Source: Guyanagaster necrorhizus (taxonomy: Eukaryota > Basidiomycota > Agaricomycetes > Agaricales > Physalacriaceae). From it: a DNA stretch of 64,000 bases. The stretch covers positions 1,536,671-1,600,670 of the forward strand of contig NW_025064888.1 of NCBI RefSeq assembly GCF_019112545.1, read 5' to 3'. Positions 12,795-25,675 of this stretch are shown in pieces; the stretch's first letter is position 1, and each line of letters starts with the position of its first letter. The translations under genes and the position numbers were made by a program. Under the pieces are notes generated by a model. The model saw nothing but the letters and a program-made list of their open reading frames with translations. It made no database searches and was not told the DNA's origin.

Positions 12795-14257
12795 TCACCG
12801 AGACTCCTTCATGGTGTCGGCCAACCACTCAATCATCAAGGGCGTCAACTCGTTCAACCGCTTCTCCTTCGCGACAAAATCAAAGATCGGCGTAACATGA
12901 ATCCCATCCTTCTCCAGCACGAACCTGATGTCACCATGAAAGGGCTTCAAATACCCCTCATAAAGCCGCTCACCCTTCTCCCGAAGAAAATCCCATTCCC
13001 CCACTGTGACGAGGATGCGCCCAACGGTTTGACTCAGAGGCTTGAACCACTCCTTTCGCCCCTCCAAAACATCCACGTATGCAATGTCATCTGGAGGGAC
13101 ATCCCTAAGAAGATCCTGACAAACACCACTGTGGTACTCCGCCGGGATAAAATCGCGCTCGTGTCGGGGAGCTAGGAGTGACAAAGGCATCTGCGCATCC
13201 TGCATCGCTCCGACAAAGGGTGAAACGAGGAGTAGACCGCGAAAATGCGCGTCCGAGCGGACCGGGGCTGGTTCTATCGAGTGTAGGGGATAGAGTATGT
13301 GGGAGAGAAGCTGGAGTGTGAGGTTCCCTCCTGCAGAGTCACCACCGATGATGATGTTCTCCGGTAAGACACCCGCTGATATGAGGCGCTTAAGACCGTC
13401 TGTTGCTTCGCGTAATTGGCTGGGGAAAACGGCATTGGGGAGGAGATCTGCAATGGATATGTAAATCAATGCCTGACTAGAAGTTCACGGGTTTTGTACT
13501 TACTGTATGAAACGACGGCGATACCGATATTAACACCTCGTTTTTCGAGTTCTAGTTGCATGTAACGCAGCCAAGATAGCTGTTTTCCACCCAGGCTAAT
13601 TTTGTAACCTCCTCCTGTAACAGCGCTTTTAGTAACAGTCCAGCCTATATTCACGAGCCAAGAATTAAGGAACAAAATAGACTTGATCTCATCAACCTCG
13701 GTTGCGAAAACCGTACACTGGTCAGAGAAACGTCCGATTCAGATAGTTGAGGGAAGCCTCCAAGAGAACATCTTTCATACTGGACAATGAGAGCTATTGG
13801 CATGGGAAGGCTCGACCAGGTTCAAGCTCGGATGTGCATTTTCCTTCGTAGAAAAAAGCGCGATGAATAACTTACCGTGGCAATAAAAAAACACCTTGTC
13901 CAGGCTTTTTGGTCCGACCCAGAGGAGCTTGGCGCCATTGCAAAGATCTTCGACGGTGGGTTCCAGGCCGGCCGCCTTGGTCCAAGATTCATAGTTGCTG
14001 AAAGAACTTGGCGCGGGGAGCCCTTTGCCATGCGTCAGGAAGACATCGAATACGACCATAGTCCAGATTCTCCGCCAGCTGTTATTGCGCTCATAGGTGA
14101 AAAATGAAACGAACAGGCGCCAGGGGAAATAGATCACTGGGCTCGAACGAATGTTAGCTGATTTCAGATTAAATATGGATTACGTACGAAGACGACATGC
14201 CACACAGAGCAGTGTTATCCTTTGGGAAAAGGATAAATGTCGAGGTGCATCTGCCAT
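12795..14257 (-). CDS. Alpha/beta-hydrolase fold-3 (HSL / steryl acetyl hydrolase-like) esterase
   Basis: Predicted serine esterase/lipase of the hormone-sensitive-lipase family. Exons 14257-14188, 14136-13876, 13614-13504 and 13447-12795 join in frame to 364 residues; introns are 51, 261 and 56 nt. The start gives MADAPRHLSFSQRITLL, a short N-terminal stretch before a hydrophobic segment (LLIYFPWRLFVSFF, a likely membrane anchor). The oxyanion motif HGGG falls at residues 110-113 and is split by intron 2. The nucleophile elbow GDSAGG places Ser185, with Asp300 in GEWDFL and His331 in DGIHV, a complete triad at normal family spacing. Length fits fungal Say1-like sterol deacetylases (about 350-420), but substrate cannot be read from sequence. 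The 261-nt intron is unusually long here, although its phases fit exactly. Confidence 0.88.
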
Positions 14258-15724
14258 GACACTATCTGGGTGCTGGGAGTACTGAATGAAACTTAGCAGT
14301 GTGAGAAACAAGTACAGCACGAGTCCAACTGCGCTCGGAACACGACTGCCGTATTACGTCATCCATCCGTGTGATCGCGAAAGGCCGTCGTAAAGGCGGA
14401 TTCCAAGGGTAGGGAGCGTTTTCGCAGGCCTCTGCGTGACTCTCGAGGTTGTCACAATCTCTGTCGACACAGAGATACAGAGCTCCGCTCGTCCATGAAG
14501 AGGGATTGCCGGTGCCGTCTCTGTCTCAGTGCCAAGTCTCGGCTGATGCTGATTCATGAGAGACATCGGCGCCAGGTATCTCTTCTCCATTCCCACTTTC
14601 ATCCCGCATCCCTAAGTGAGATGAGCTCCACTTTCTCACTGTCAATCTTTCCTGACCACCAATCCCAGGCTTCGAGGCTTCACCTCCTCCTTCACCTGTC
14701 AGTAACTCCTGTTGCCTGGTGAGGCTCCACCTCTTCATTTATCTCACAATTGGCTCACTCGAGTAGTCTTGGCTTCGCCAGACTTAACCAATCCTCATTC
14801 AGTATTACTGGACCATTATTGTACAAGTCGTTGAGTTTTTTGTCCCCCACCCACCTCTCCCTTGTATTACTAGATAGCCATTCACATGTTGCAATTGATT
14901 TGAGGGCAGTCTCCGAGGCCCTCGTTATAGCCGGTTACATCCCACTCCTCGAGCGAGCAGCAGAGGATCATCACGCGAGCTCATGTAGCAAGGCTGTGTG
15001 ATGCGTTTCCTTTTTCCGGAAATGTGATCGCCAGGCTTCCTTTCTTTTCAAATAATTTGAACAACAAAGACAAGGACGAGCATGCATCGATGAGATTTTG
15101 TACGCTGATCCTAGTCGAGAAAGCAAAACATAAGTCGTGCATTTGGAGCGCCGTTTCAGAGACCACGTTTTATATCGTTAGGGAGAATCAGGATCCCTCA
15201 CGTAAGAGTCATTGCCACGAGTGAGTGGAAAATGCCGGGCTGTCGAAATTTCCCAGCAACCCAGATCAAATAAATGATCGACAAGACTGCGACGGTGATC
15301 CTCGAATTGCTTGTTGACTCAAAAATTGGCTTGTATTAATCTCATAAGGAGATTTTTCAGAATATCTTTGTATAGGGAAACAAGGCCCGCTAGTAGGTAT
15401 TCAGATTTTCGAGGGTAGAGCTAAGGCTAACAATTTCAGGGCAATAACCGCAAGTTGTAGTCTTTTGTACTGCAACTTTGAGGATACTTATGGGACTCAC
15501 CGCAATACTTTAGCTCGTACTCGCCTCATGTCCGTGATCACGGGAAATTATATTGCATCCGCACACACATAAACAAAGAAAGGCCTTGAGGCCAAGTCTT
15601 TGTTCCGTGAGTGGCACTTTTACTTTGTGTATCTAATTGTTGATCTTTACTCGGTATCTGCCACCATTAAGATCTGCCTTTAAACGTTCACTTCTTTTTA
15701 CTTCTCATTTTCCTGTCTTCCTGC
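14258..15724. other. Intergenic, contains one copy of a dispersed repeat (14505-14850)
   Basis: Besides the repeat there is only sequence with short, unrecognised frames. 15380-15720 is the likely 5' region of the plus-strand gene starting at 15725. Confidence 0.5.
14505..14850 (-). repeat. Dispersed repeat copy A (CpG-retaining), related to 59085-59372
   Basis: Aligns by eye over about 290 bases with 59085-59372. Shared anchors include ctctgtctcagt, ttcatgagagacat, cctag/cctaagtgagatgagct, tctcactgtca and ctgaccaccaat, with an attcagtattactg-like block near the right end. The coding strand of the other copy is minus. Here the same frame is broken by shifts, so this copy is non-coding. Probably a fragment of a transposon or transposon-derived gene. 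Confidence 0.7.
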
Positions 15725-17094
15725 ATGGAGCGCCTCACCAGACAGTATGCCTCGAACAAACTCTATGTTGCACCCGCACAGACGCTCGAGCCAGAGATAT
15801 ACGACCGCCCATGTACTCCGGAGCCCTTTCGACCTACTCTCAAAAGAACAGACTCCACAGAAACTCTCCGCGTAGGACGTTCACATCGACAACAGTCGCG
15901 AAGTGGTGTAACATCAAAAGGCCGTGGGAATGAAGCTGCTCAGTATAAGTTTCCAAAGAAGAGGTCCTCTTCCACAGAGACTGTTCGCCCTCGAAAAGGG
16001 CTAAAGAAGGAGCTTGAAGCAAACAAACTCATGCTGGAAGATGGAGATGATATCATCGTTTATCCTGGTATCGACGACGACATACCTACTATCCCCGACG
16101 AAGACAATCGTCCAATCCCCATTGCTCTACGTAGACCCTTCTTGGTGTCCGGCCCACCACCACCACCAACCAACGTTACGAACTTTTTCGGACAGAAACT
16201 ACCGTTTTCTCATCGTGACAATCTTTGTTCCATGACAAGTAATCGCCTTGTTCCCCAACGGTTCAATCTTCCCCAGAAGCTTCTCGTGAACGACGTTTGC
16301 GCGGACGACGACACAGCCAAAGCCAAAGAAAACGATTCCTGCCGTTCCAGGCCCGCCATCCGTCCGACGGTCTGGGATATGAATGCCTCACTGACGTTTT
16401 ACGAGAAGAGCAGACAGTTCTTTGATGTTTGGGATATGGATGACAGGTTCGTCAATTTTCCTGCTTGTGCCCCTCTTCTCGTTCTGATTCGCGCCGGTTA
16501 TCTTCTAGTCAAGTGATCGCGATACCGGCTCGAATGCACTTTCTCCTCAAGGATCCAGAGCGGTGGGCGGATGTTCCGATGGAAAACACCCCAGACATTC
16601 GGTACATCGACTTTCGATGTCAGTCCTTCGATTATGAACCGCCATTATCTTCAAGAACCACCCCGGATCCTGAACCCAGATACATGCAATCAGATTTTCA
16701 CGTCGACTACCGAGGGCCGGTTGGGTGGGGCAAGTCCGATGGCTCCCTAGGCATCTGTGCGTTTCCCGTATGGAGAATGACTGCCGAGGCAAATTGGTTT
16801 ATGAAGAAACGGCGGTGCAAAGTACAGCGTTTATCTTTGAAGAAGAAATACGAATTCGAGTTTTCGGACGGAGAGGAAGAGGACTGGGACGACGCAAAAG
16901 AGCTGATGCGCGATGGGTGGTACCTCAAATTCATGATACCTATACCCATCTCGCTGTTCAAGGTCAAGGAGACTAGAGCTTTCAGGGTAGAAGCGGCTGC
17001 CTGGATTGGGGCAGAGGAAAGCGGCGGTGTGTTAATGGCTGATACCGATTTTATGGTGTCGCATTTGCGGCTCAAGGAGATAGCAAAGAGATAA
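15725..17094 (+). CDS. Hypothetical basidiomycete protein, 435 aa, two exons
   Basis: Not recognised. Exons 15725-16446 and 16509-17094 join in phase across a 62-nt intron with a TTCTAG acceptor, giving 435 residues. The N-terminal third is basic and Ser/Thr/Pro-rich (two repeated DSTETLR/SSTETVR-like elements at roughly residues 43-50 and 82-90), followed by an acidic stretch (DGDDIIVYPGIDDD) and a PPPPP run, so it is probably disordered. The second exon looks folded: alternating hydrophobic residues, a basic patch KKRRCK followed by an acidic one (SDGEEEDWDDAKE), then WYLKFMIPIPISLF. No signal peptide or membrane segment. Possibly a nuclear or chromatin-associated protein, but that is only composition. 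Confidence 0.7.
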
Positions 17095-17821
17095 CTTAGT
17101 GATATCTACAGTACTAGCATCCCTACTCTTTAATGAATATGTAATTCGCAACCGGCGGTGACACTGGCTTTGGAAACAGTCCGATCTGAGATTTACCTAC
17201 CTCGAGTTTCCGCGAATCTGCCCTGCGGAGATGGAAGCTCACTATCAGCACACAAAATCCACGAGAGGGCAAAACAATTGTACCCCATCTTCCGGGGCTT
17301 CTCTGCCTTGCAGAACAAGTCATCGACACAGGAGCTTTTGCTCCGAGGATCACTCAATAGAAATCACCCTTGTGATATAGCCACTGCCTACGTTCCCGCA
17401 ATCTCCGTTGGAAGCGCCGAGTAACGTACATGTCTTGGCCGTCGACAAGGCTATGTGATTGGATACGTAGAACTCGTTCAGGACACTCATTGATGAGGTC
17501 GAAGATACATCGTCATGATTACCCAGTCTGGACCAGCGGGGCCTGTGGCTGACGCACCGAAGCTGAGGCGAATCTGACCGGTTCACCCATCCCGGTGAAC
17601 GGTCGGTCATTTCCAGACGCCTGCATAGATCCGAGACAAACTGTCTCCAAACGTGACCTTGCTTCGCCAAACTCATAGAGAACGACAAGTAGAATAATTG
17701 AGTCGTAGACGAAACCACGATCCCCGTTAGTGGAGTGATAATGTACCAACGAAAAGTGAAACCAATATGTCGAGAAGAAAGACTACCATAAATACATACC
17801 GCGGGCTCTCAGCTCGTTCAT
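17095..17821. other. Intergenic, no gene seen
   Basis: Short frames only on both strands between the 435-aa gene and the F-box pseudogene. Confidence 0.5.
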
Positions 17822-18641
17822 TCATTTCATCATGGTACCGTTCCCCTCTTTTTCTGTTCGCGAGCAGATAACCAGAGACTTCAGAGCGCTGACAACGGCA
17901 GCATTGTCGCTATTGCATTCATTTGAATGAATCCTCGAACAACAGGGCTGGAAAGAAGCATGGCTCATGCTAGTGTCGTCGTTACTTTTGCCCTCGTTGA
18001 CGCTTCTGATCTCTTCCTCAGCTTCGACGTGAACCATGGTCACGTTCCTTCCTACTACAACACGCTCCTCTGGCCGGCTCTCTACCATAGTTATGAGCGA
18101 ACCTACGACTGGAGAAGCCGTTCAGACGAGCTCCAGCGTCTTCAGATGCGGAAGGATAGCTTGGGCCAATGAGAATAGATGTGTAATATCATCAGCGGCG
18201 TTAACCACCGAAAGTGAGAGTTCGCGTGCTCGTCTTCATCGCGGCAGGAGGAATTGAGTGTGCGATTGAGAATCTTGTCCGGGTCAAAATACGCAGGCGA
18301 GTGAAGCATTTGACTGGACAGGGGGATTGAGAAGGCCAAGAATAGGCACAGCAGCCAGGCTACTGTAGTTGTCGATGTCAGTTTCCGCTTCTGCGTGTCC
18401 TGATTCGAGCTGAGTGACAATGTCGCGCAGACGTGCACGGACGATCTTCTTGCATTGTCTGTTTAACGGGGCATAAAAACTACGACGCTGCTCTGTGAAA
18501 AGAACAGACGGGCGAGTGTCGGCATTGACAACGAAGAGAAATAGGCTGAGGGACATTCCTATTGGCAATGTGATCCAAAAGGACCAACTGAATTAATTGA
18601 AAAGAACGTACCGTGATTTTGACTTTCTTTTCCTAGCCATC
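17822..18641 (-). pseudogene. Truncated F-box protein pseudogene, paralogue of the gene at 19213-21075
   Basis: A tandem copy of the intact downstream-oriented F-box gene. It keeps a start ATG at 18641 followed by MARKRKSKSR and a GTACGT donor, the same exon-1 design as the intact gene. It also has the coiled-coil block LRDIVTQLESGHAEAETDID and the F-box part (DPDKILNRTL...DEDEHANSHFRWLTPL). It then jumps, after about SHWPK, directly to the C-terminal part (LKTLELV, then GSLITMVESRPEERVVVG, ALKSLVI). The LRR middle of roughly 900 bases is deleted. In addition the Trp of LELVW is a TGA stop and the frame shifts elsewhere, so no full protein can be made. Confidence 0.85.
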
Positions 18642-19212
18642 GTGGGAAGAGACAAAGAATTCTGTCAATCAGAACGCTAACATCGAACAGCTTGTGATGC
18701 AAAAAGGAGGCAGTAATACTACCACCCCAGAGATGGAGACAGAAATAGGGAGAAATGGGAAAGAACAGATGCAGTAGGGTAGCAAAAGGCAGTCCACAAG
18801 AAAAAGGAATGAATAGACTCAGACTGGGTATTTGCTAGCGTCTACTCAAACAAATAACGCGTGACGTACTGCCCCCTTTTGCTTCCGTCTGTCATCGATT
18901 TTGTAGCACCGCATTGCGGCTCAGAAAGAGAGCAAATATAAACTTGACGGTACATCTGAAGGAATTAGGTTGATAAATGGGGGTGTGGGGACAGAATAAA
19001 TGAGCGAAATACGCAGTGAACTAGTCAAACACAAATCGATTCTGGCAGCTAACTGGTGATGTATTGAAGGCCCTATTACCGGAAGGCTGCATAGCATGAT
19101 GAAGAAGGCATATAGTGTAGGTCATATAATAGGTTTACTAAGTAGTGTATCAATGAATAGTGTACCAATGAAAAATGAAATCAACATGCCAAGAGAACAA
19201 GGGGAGAAAAGA

Positions 19213-21075
19213 CTACCATAGATGTACCACCATCCCCTGAGCTCTGATATCCTCCATCCACTCCCACATGTAACTGTCCGCCTCTACTTCTCCTCGTGTC
19301 CCGATAACGAGAGACTTTAGAGCGCTGAGAAGAACAGCACTGTCGCTGTCGCGTTGAGTCGAACGAGTACTTCCTTCGGAATAAGCATCGCTCATGCTGG
19401 TGCCGTCACCACCCCCGCCTTCGCTTACGTTTTGACGCCGTTCTTCGTTGTCGACGTCCATGGTCATGGCTCGTTCAACCACCACGTGCTCCTCTAACCT
19501 GCTCTGCACCATAGTGACAAGCGCACCTACATCCGGCGCAGCCGTCCAGACAAGCTCCAGCTTCCTCAGATTGGGGAGAGTCAAGGAACTTGTATCATAA
19601 TAATCCGCGACGACGAGCCACCACAGCAGCATTGTGATTATATTACAGTGTTCGCAATTCGAACCGCGAGGCTCGACTACACGGAGCTCCGTAATGGAAG
19701 GGATCGCATCCAAAAAATCCCTTAGCTCGTTTTCGTCAGTCTGGAGCTTCTCTATGTGCGACTGATGGTGCTTCCCAGGACAATGCGTCATGTCCATGCT
19801 GAACGCGCTAAGCTGGCATTCGGAGCGCTCGACGGTGGAGAGAAGGGAATGAAAGGAGGAGATGTCGTACGTGTGGTCTTTGTCAAAGACGATATTGAGA
19901 CGGTTCAGGTGGGGCATGGTTACCGTTTGCGCGAACGCCTCAAAATCGGGGGAGAGAGCATGGACGGTCAGCGCTTGGAGGTTGGTCAACCGGACGGGTG
20001 CGTCGCGGAATACGGGGAAGAGAGAGAGATGAAGGTCGGGTACATCGAGTTGGTGTGCCTCAAGACGAACAACGTCTGAGTGATCTGCCCGACCCCTCAG
20101 GTCTATGCGTCGAACACTGAAGGGAAATGATAAAGCACTCAGCGCTGCATCGACTTTGACATAACGAAGTCGAGGAGCGAATTTGAAATTATCGACGGGA
20201 CGGTTGCTTTGAATGTTCCCAATACGAAGGACCAGCTTCTCCAGGATGTCAAAGGGGAAGGAAAGGAAGCGCCAAAGCTGTTGGTGATCAACGACGATGA
20301 TAGCCTCCCTCCATCGGTCAGCGTGATCCAGGATTAGGTTGAGAACGTGACGCTGCATGTAGGAGAAATGCCTATCCAACTCGATTCGGACTGATAACGG
20401 GGTGTCCGTTCTAGCGCGGGCGATGTACGCGTGCAACAGTTTCCGATTAGACTCTGGATCTAGGTCGCCGCTGACGTCTAGATATGACCACATCTCGGGC
20501 AAATCCAAGGATATCTTGCGCCAATGCGAGCAGACGTGTGATATCTTCAGCGGTGTTAGCCACTGAAGGTGAGAGTTGGCGTGCTCGTCTTCGTCGCGAT
20601 AGCAGGCAAAAGTGAATATGCGCTTCAGAATTCTGTCTGGGTCATGATGGGCGGGTAAAGAAAGAGTGGAAGGATGGTTCGACTGGAAAAGGGGATTGCG
20701 CAGGCGACGAACTGGCGCAGAAAGTAGGCTAGTGTAGCTGTCGATGTGGGTTTGCACTTGGGCTCTTCCTGATTCGAGTTGAGTAGCGATGTCACGTAGT
20801 CGTGTCAGTTCGCGGTCGTAATCATTGACAACACCTTCCAGACGCGATATTTCGCGAAGGATATCTCTGCCTCGGCCCTTTGATGGGGTATAGAAACCGC
20901 GACACTGCTCTGCGAAAGAAGCCGATGGGCGAATGTCGGATGGGAAGAACGCGTGTTCGCATTGTTGACAAAGAGGAATAGCCTCCGTAACGTTTCTACT
21001 ACGAACATCAGTGAAAGGCAGACTGAGTTATTCGAGATGAACGTACCGAGAAATTAGTCTGGAGTTCTCGGCCAT
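19213..21075 (-). CDS. F-box protein with coiled coil and LRR-like C-terminal region, 604 aa
   Basis: Probable substrate-recognition subunit of an SCF ubiquitin ligase. Exon 1 (21075-21047, MAENSRLIS) and exon 2 (20998-19213) join in phase over a 48-nt intron to 604 residues. Residues 10-60 include a C-x2-C pair (LCQQCEHAFF). Residues about 55-110 form the usual basidiomycete coiled coil (RLEGVVNDYDRELTRLRDIA...LESGRAQVQTHIDSYTSLL). The F-box follows at about 130-185 (DPDRILKRIF ... PLKISHVCSHWRKISLDLPE, then MWSYLDV). After that come irregular leucine-rich repeats to about 480, then an acidic, Ser/Gly-rich low-complexity stretch and a conserved tail ALKSLVIG. Members of this family are expanded and fast-evolving in mushrooms; the target is unknown. 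A decayed copy lies just downstream. Confidence 0.88.
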
Positions 21076-24000
21076 CGAAGTCTTTGATCTTCTCAATTGG
21101 AACGCTACAGTCAAACTTGAGATACAAAAAAGCAGGGTGAAAGATGTACATACCAGAGGTGAAGATAGATATGGGAGAAAAGGGCAAGAGGAGATGTAGA
21201 ATTTGATGCGGTACTGTAAAGGCTATTATATGAATATGAAGACAAAGGGAAGGACAGAGCGCTGCACCTGCCTTTCTGTCATCCCCATGCGGAGTATTCG
21301 CCGTCTAAAAAGAGCCCTCGTCCCGCAACCTTACAAAGTCACCTTGGTAACCATAACCATAACGGTCGCCTAATTGAGAAAATTGTAGAGGAATGCAGGA
21401 CGCTGGAACCTGGTGCACTTTAAATAAAGGAGAACGAAAGCTTAATAGGTCCCCGTTGTCAGCCCTATCTTTGAGAGCTGTAAATGATACTGATTTCTTT
21501 CAAGTCTCCATGAAGGGGAAGTTTTCCATGTCATTTTACTGACATAAACGTCCACCTCAGGCTCCGTCTGACAAGGTCCAGTTTTCCCATCGCTACATTG
21601 TGCCGTCTATAGTGATAGGGCCAGCAACGCCGAAGAAAGAATGGTTGCCGCCCTGTTCATCGTGGGATGGAAGTTTGGAAGGTCACGGTGGCGGGTAAGT
21701 AGCCAGGTATTTGGCGACATCTTCTGGTCCAAGCTCAGACAAATAACGCGTGACGTACTACGCTCCGGCTCCTCTTATCTCTTTCCTACCTCCATCACTG
21801 CCCTCTCTCCCTGTTATGTCAATGAATCCTGCTACAGAACTCTTATGCTTTCCGATGCTTTGGTAACCTCCATTCTCTGCGCTGCGGCAAATTTGAAGTC
21901 CCCTTGCCCATGGAGCATCGGCCTGATACAGTGATACGATGATGACGCTGTAATCATCCTGTCACAGCGTAGATGATTTTACCGAACGGTTATAACTCTA
22001 AGCGACGGGGAAATTTGAGGTTATCCACTGCGAGAAAAGGATCCGTGAGTTGTTTGTTCATACTGAGCTAGCGTCTCCACCGAATCGCTCTTTTTAGTCC
22101 CCTGATATCAGGATGCCGGGGCTCTGAAAATACCAATACTTCCCCATGGCCGCCGGGCATTGAAGTGGATACCGGCTCAGATGCTTCGAACCGATTCACA
22201 ACGTTGTAGTGGTGGCCCGGGGTTGCAATGACATTTTTTCGCCGTGAACTCGTACTCTACACCTATCTCCACCGACGTTTGTGTGAGGGCTGATGGATAT
22301 CACCACTATACGGCTTCGAAGCGACGGCAAGTTTGGACAGATCCTGCTCCCTACAAGCGGATGATCAACGGTTACGGTTCATGGATACCGCAGGCCCAAT
22401 AAAAAAAGTCCAAGGGCGGAAACGGGATTTTATCTATGGATTATGGGAGTGCTAATGATTATCGTGTATCGTCTAGTGCCTCACAGCGTGGCAGACAGTT
22501 ATCCGCATCAAGGGTCAGAGGTCGGAAACGCTATTACCCCCGACGATAAACTCTCTATCATGTGTTTGTAATCATCTTCCCCTTGTTAGTGACCTTCACT
22601 CTGACAATGATATACACACAGATCACATGCTACTAGTACTCCGGGTTAGAGATTGACCGTTTCAAGCAAGCGCTTCAAGGCGATCACGAACGGGAAAACG
22701 GGTATTTTGTTATACTGATGTGCAGAACCACGCATTTTCTTGACACTGGCAGAACTTTGAATGAAAGATGCAAGTAATGTCCAATTTTACCGAAGACATT
22801 CATATTGGCTAATCTCCGTGTAGGTTCGTGCCATATATGTCCATCGATGCGTAACCAGAGAATTCACCGCTGGGAGATGAAAGAAGCAGAGGTTACGAGA
22901 AGGCCCAAGGGATCATGGACGTCTGTGTACGTCCGTGATTATCCACCATCTGATTTAAATGATATCAAAGCACAGCAGCAGGAACCGGTTTTGAGTTAGA
23001 CCTATTTCGCTTGTGAAACAGCAAGACCCAAGTACGGACGTTCACCACTGTCGCTCTTATCTTTGAACTTTTTGTCCTAGTAAAATGTTCGGAATGTCGG
23101 TCCTGAGTCGTGAACTCTTCCAAGTACACTCGACCCGCGAGTTCAGGAATGCCTCAGGGCGTTATTCTTGTTCAATGGGCCTATCTTGGTGATCAGGGTT
23201 CAGGGCCTGATGTCGATGAATCCTCGTCGGCCATAAGGCAGGGACAGGGAAATCAAGGAGTTCGTTGCTACTTGTAGTCAAGCTGCGTACATGTTCAATT
23301 CCGTCCCTCTCGGAGCTGTTAGAGGTGAACTGTTTTGTCTCTGCTGAGTCTTATTGGACGCATTGACGTCTCCAACCAAAGTTACTCTCCTATATTATCT
23401 TTGGCTACTGCCATAGAGGGTAGACGCCGATCTGTGAAAAAACTCCGTTCTGTTCGCTCTCAATACATTCAGTCCCATTACGGGTAAGTGAAACGTATGT
23501 TGTCAGGATGTTCGGACCGATGATTGACTTGGACGTATGTAGGCCCCTTTGCAGCTCTAAGTCCTTTCTATGCCAGTCACTATGGGGCCCGAACGTCAAG
23601 CGTGCGATTCTTCTCATGTCGATATTGTCCCGCGAACGATGTCCAATGCTCTTTTTCTTTCTCGCTGGCTTCTCCTCGGGCTCGAATCCTAGTTGCAGGT
23701 TCCACATTTACATTCCAGTCGTGGAAATCAAAATTAAAAGCTTCCGCTCTCCTGTAACTATCTCCTTCAAGGGAACGCGATAGCCATTTGATGGCGTGCG
23801 TGCCTGAACGAGCCCACGGTTATCAGTCGTTGGGAGGGTCGAACACACATCAAAGCTGTGACATCATTGAAGTTGCAGGATTCTCTAAAGGCCAGAGGCG
23901 CGGGTCCAAGAGGGCGCCAACAGTGATGGCACTGGTAGTATCGGCTTTTCAAATACTCTGGACAGGAAGTAGTGGCGTGGACCGGCCGCGGAGCAGTGAA

Positions 24001-25675
24001 AGTCTCGCAGCACAATGTCTGTTTCAATTTCCCTTGCACTTCCTTATCTCATACAATGTTTTAGCGACATATTCTGACAAGACATAATTAAAACGTGAAC
24101 ACATCGTGAAACGGCGCTATTTATATCGCGCCCTTCATGATAGGGGGGAAGAAGCGACGCAGTGGCAAGAAATCAATTGACAAGGGAGCGCAGGCTGCTG
24201 CCCTGGGTTCGGCAAGGATTCGAAAGCGGCTTTATCTTTGGACTCCGGGTTCGCCTCAAGTTCGTGTTCGTGTTCGTGGCTGCTTGATGCTGGGGAGAGC
24301 GCAGACTCCATAGGGCGCGCGAAGGGCCAACAAGCTACCGTTCAAGGTTGTAATCACCGTAATTTGATGGAATGAGGACGCCTGCCCCACACCGTGCGGG
24401 GAAAGCAGAGAAAGTAGAGGCAGGTTGAGGTTCGTGTCCCCAAGATTCGTGCAGGCGTAAATCTCAAGGCTCAAGGTTGCGGTCGCACGGAACCGTTAGA
24501 AATTTCCAAAAAAAAACTACTTCCCACCATCGTCTCCCTGAACCCACGATTGCAACGTCTTCTGCCGCGAAAGAAAGGTACTTCTGCTGCGCCACTCGAA
24601 GCTTGGAAAAAAAAACGTTATGGTTGAACGTTTGCTCTCGAACCTTCTGGACTCATATGTTGCAGACAGATACCAACTTACCAACTAATTGACAATGTCA
24701 TATCTTGGTTAGGTTGATCAGGGTCTGATGTCGTCGGCAATAAGGGCAGGAGGGGGTTTCATTCGAACAATGATAGACGACCGTAACGAGCATACCATAT
24801 CGCCGGCTCTGAGTTGCCCAATAAAAGGGAAAAGAGGGAATCTTCCGAAATTTCGGGAAGCTCCATTGGGTCGGTGACAGAAGAGGGGGGGGGAGGGGTG
24901 GCAGCCGTTTGTGGGATTGGAAATTAGGATGGAATGAATTCGGAGGGTCCCGTTCACCAAAGAAAAACAAACCGTGAGTGCGCATTTCTCCAAGCAGGAG
25001 CAATTTCGACGAAGGAAGGAAGGAAGGAAGAAGGTGAGGAAAAAAAAAGTCGGAAAGGCTACCTGAGGATCTAGATCTGATGACGATATAGGATTTAGCA
25101 GATGGGAAAAAAAATACGACAGGACAGAAATAATTGAAAATCCGTCCGCCACTGAAAAAGGTTTAGCCAGGAATTGGCTTCGAAGGAAATAAACATTTCG
25201 GTTAGGTTATGGAGTGTCGTAAAATGTATATGAGGACGAGACAAGGAAGGTGGGTGGTGGTGGTGGTGGTGTCGTCGACGGAGTATTGAATGACGCTATT
25301 ACGTTTGGTTAGAGATGAAGGAAGGAAAGAAGGAGGACAAGGAGAGAAAACGTGGGTGAAGAGATGGACGGATAGTGAAATACTGCGATTCGATGTCAGT
25401 GGGAGGCTGTTTGTCGGCAATGAACGAGGAAACAAATGAAGCAACACGTGAAACCACGGGTAACTTGGTCGCGAAGGGTGGGGGCCACCCAGTAGAGAAG
25501 CGAGCCAGCTCGGTTCAACGGGATTTTTAAATGATTTTTATTGAATTGGGCCAAATGCAAATTGGAACGAAAGATTGGAATTACGTACAGACCACGGAGC
25601 CAAGGAAGAGAACATAAACGGGTCGCGCCTTTTTGAGGCTGTATCTCGATTTCCTCTCATTCTGGTTCATATAAC
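21076..25675. other. 4.6-kb intergenic region, no confident gene; simple repeats
   Basis: 21076-21760 is the 5' flank of the F-box gene and shares a 24-base block (21736-21760, containing TGACGTA) with the flank of the pseudogene at 18847-18870. Between 21.8 and 25.6 kb I see only short frames. A minus-strand frame at 23405-24039 with scattered Cys pairs, and one at 24700-25150 ending in a CPYC motif, are too weak to call. Tetranucleotide AGGA repeats are at about 25010-25032 and a GTG run at about 25250-25270. Confidence 0.5.
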
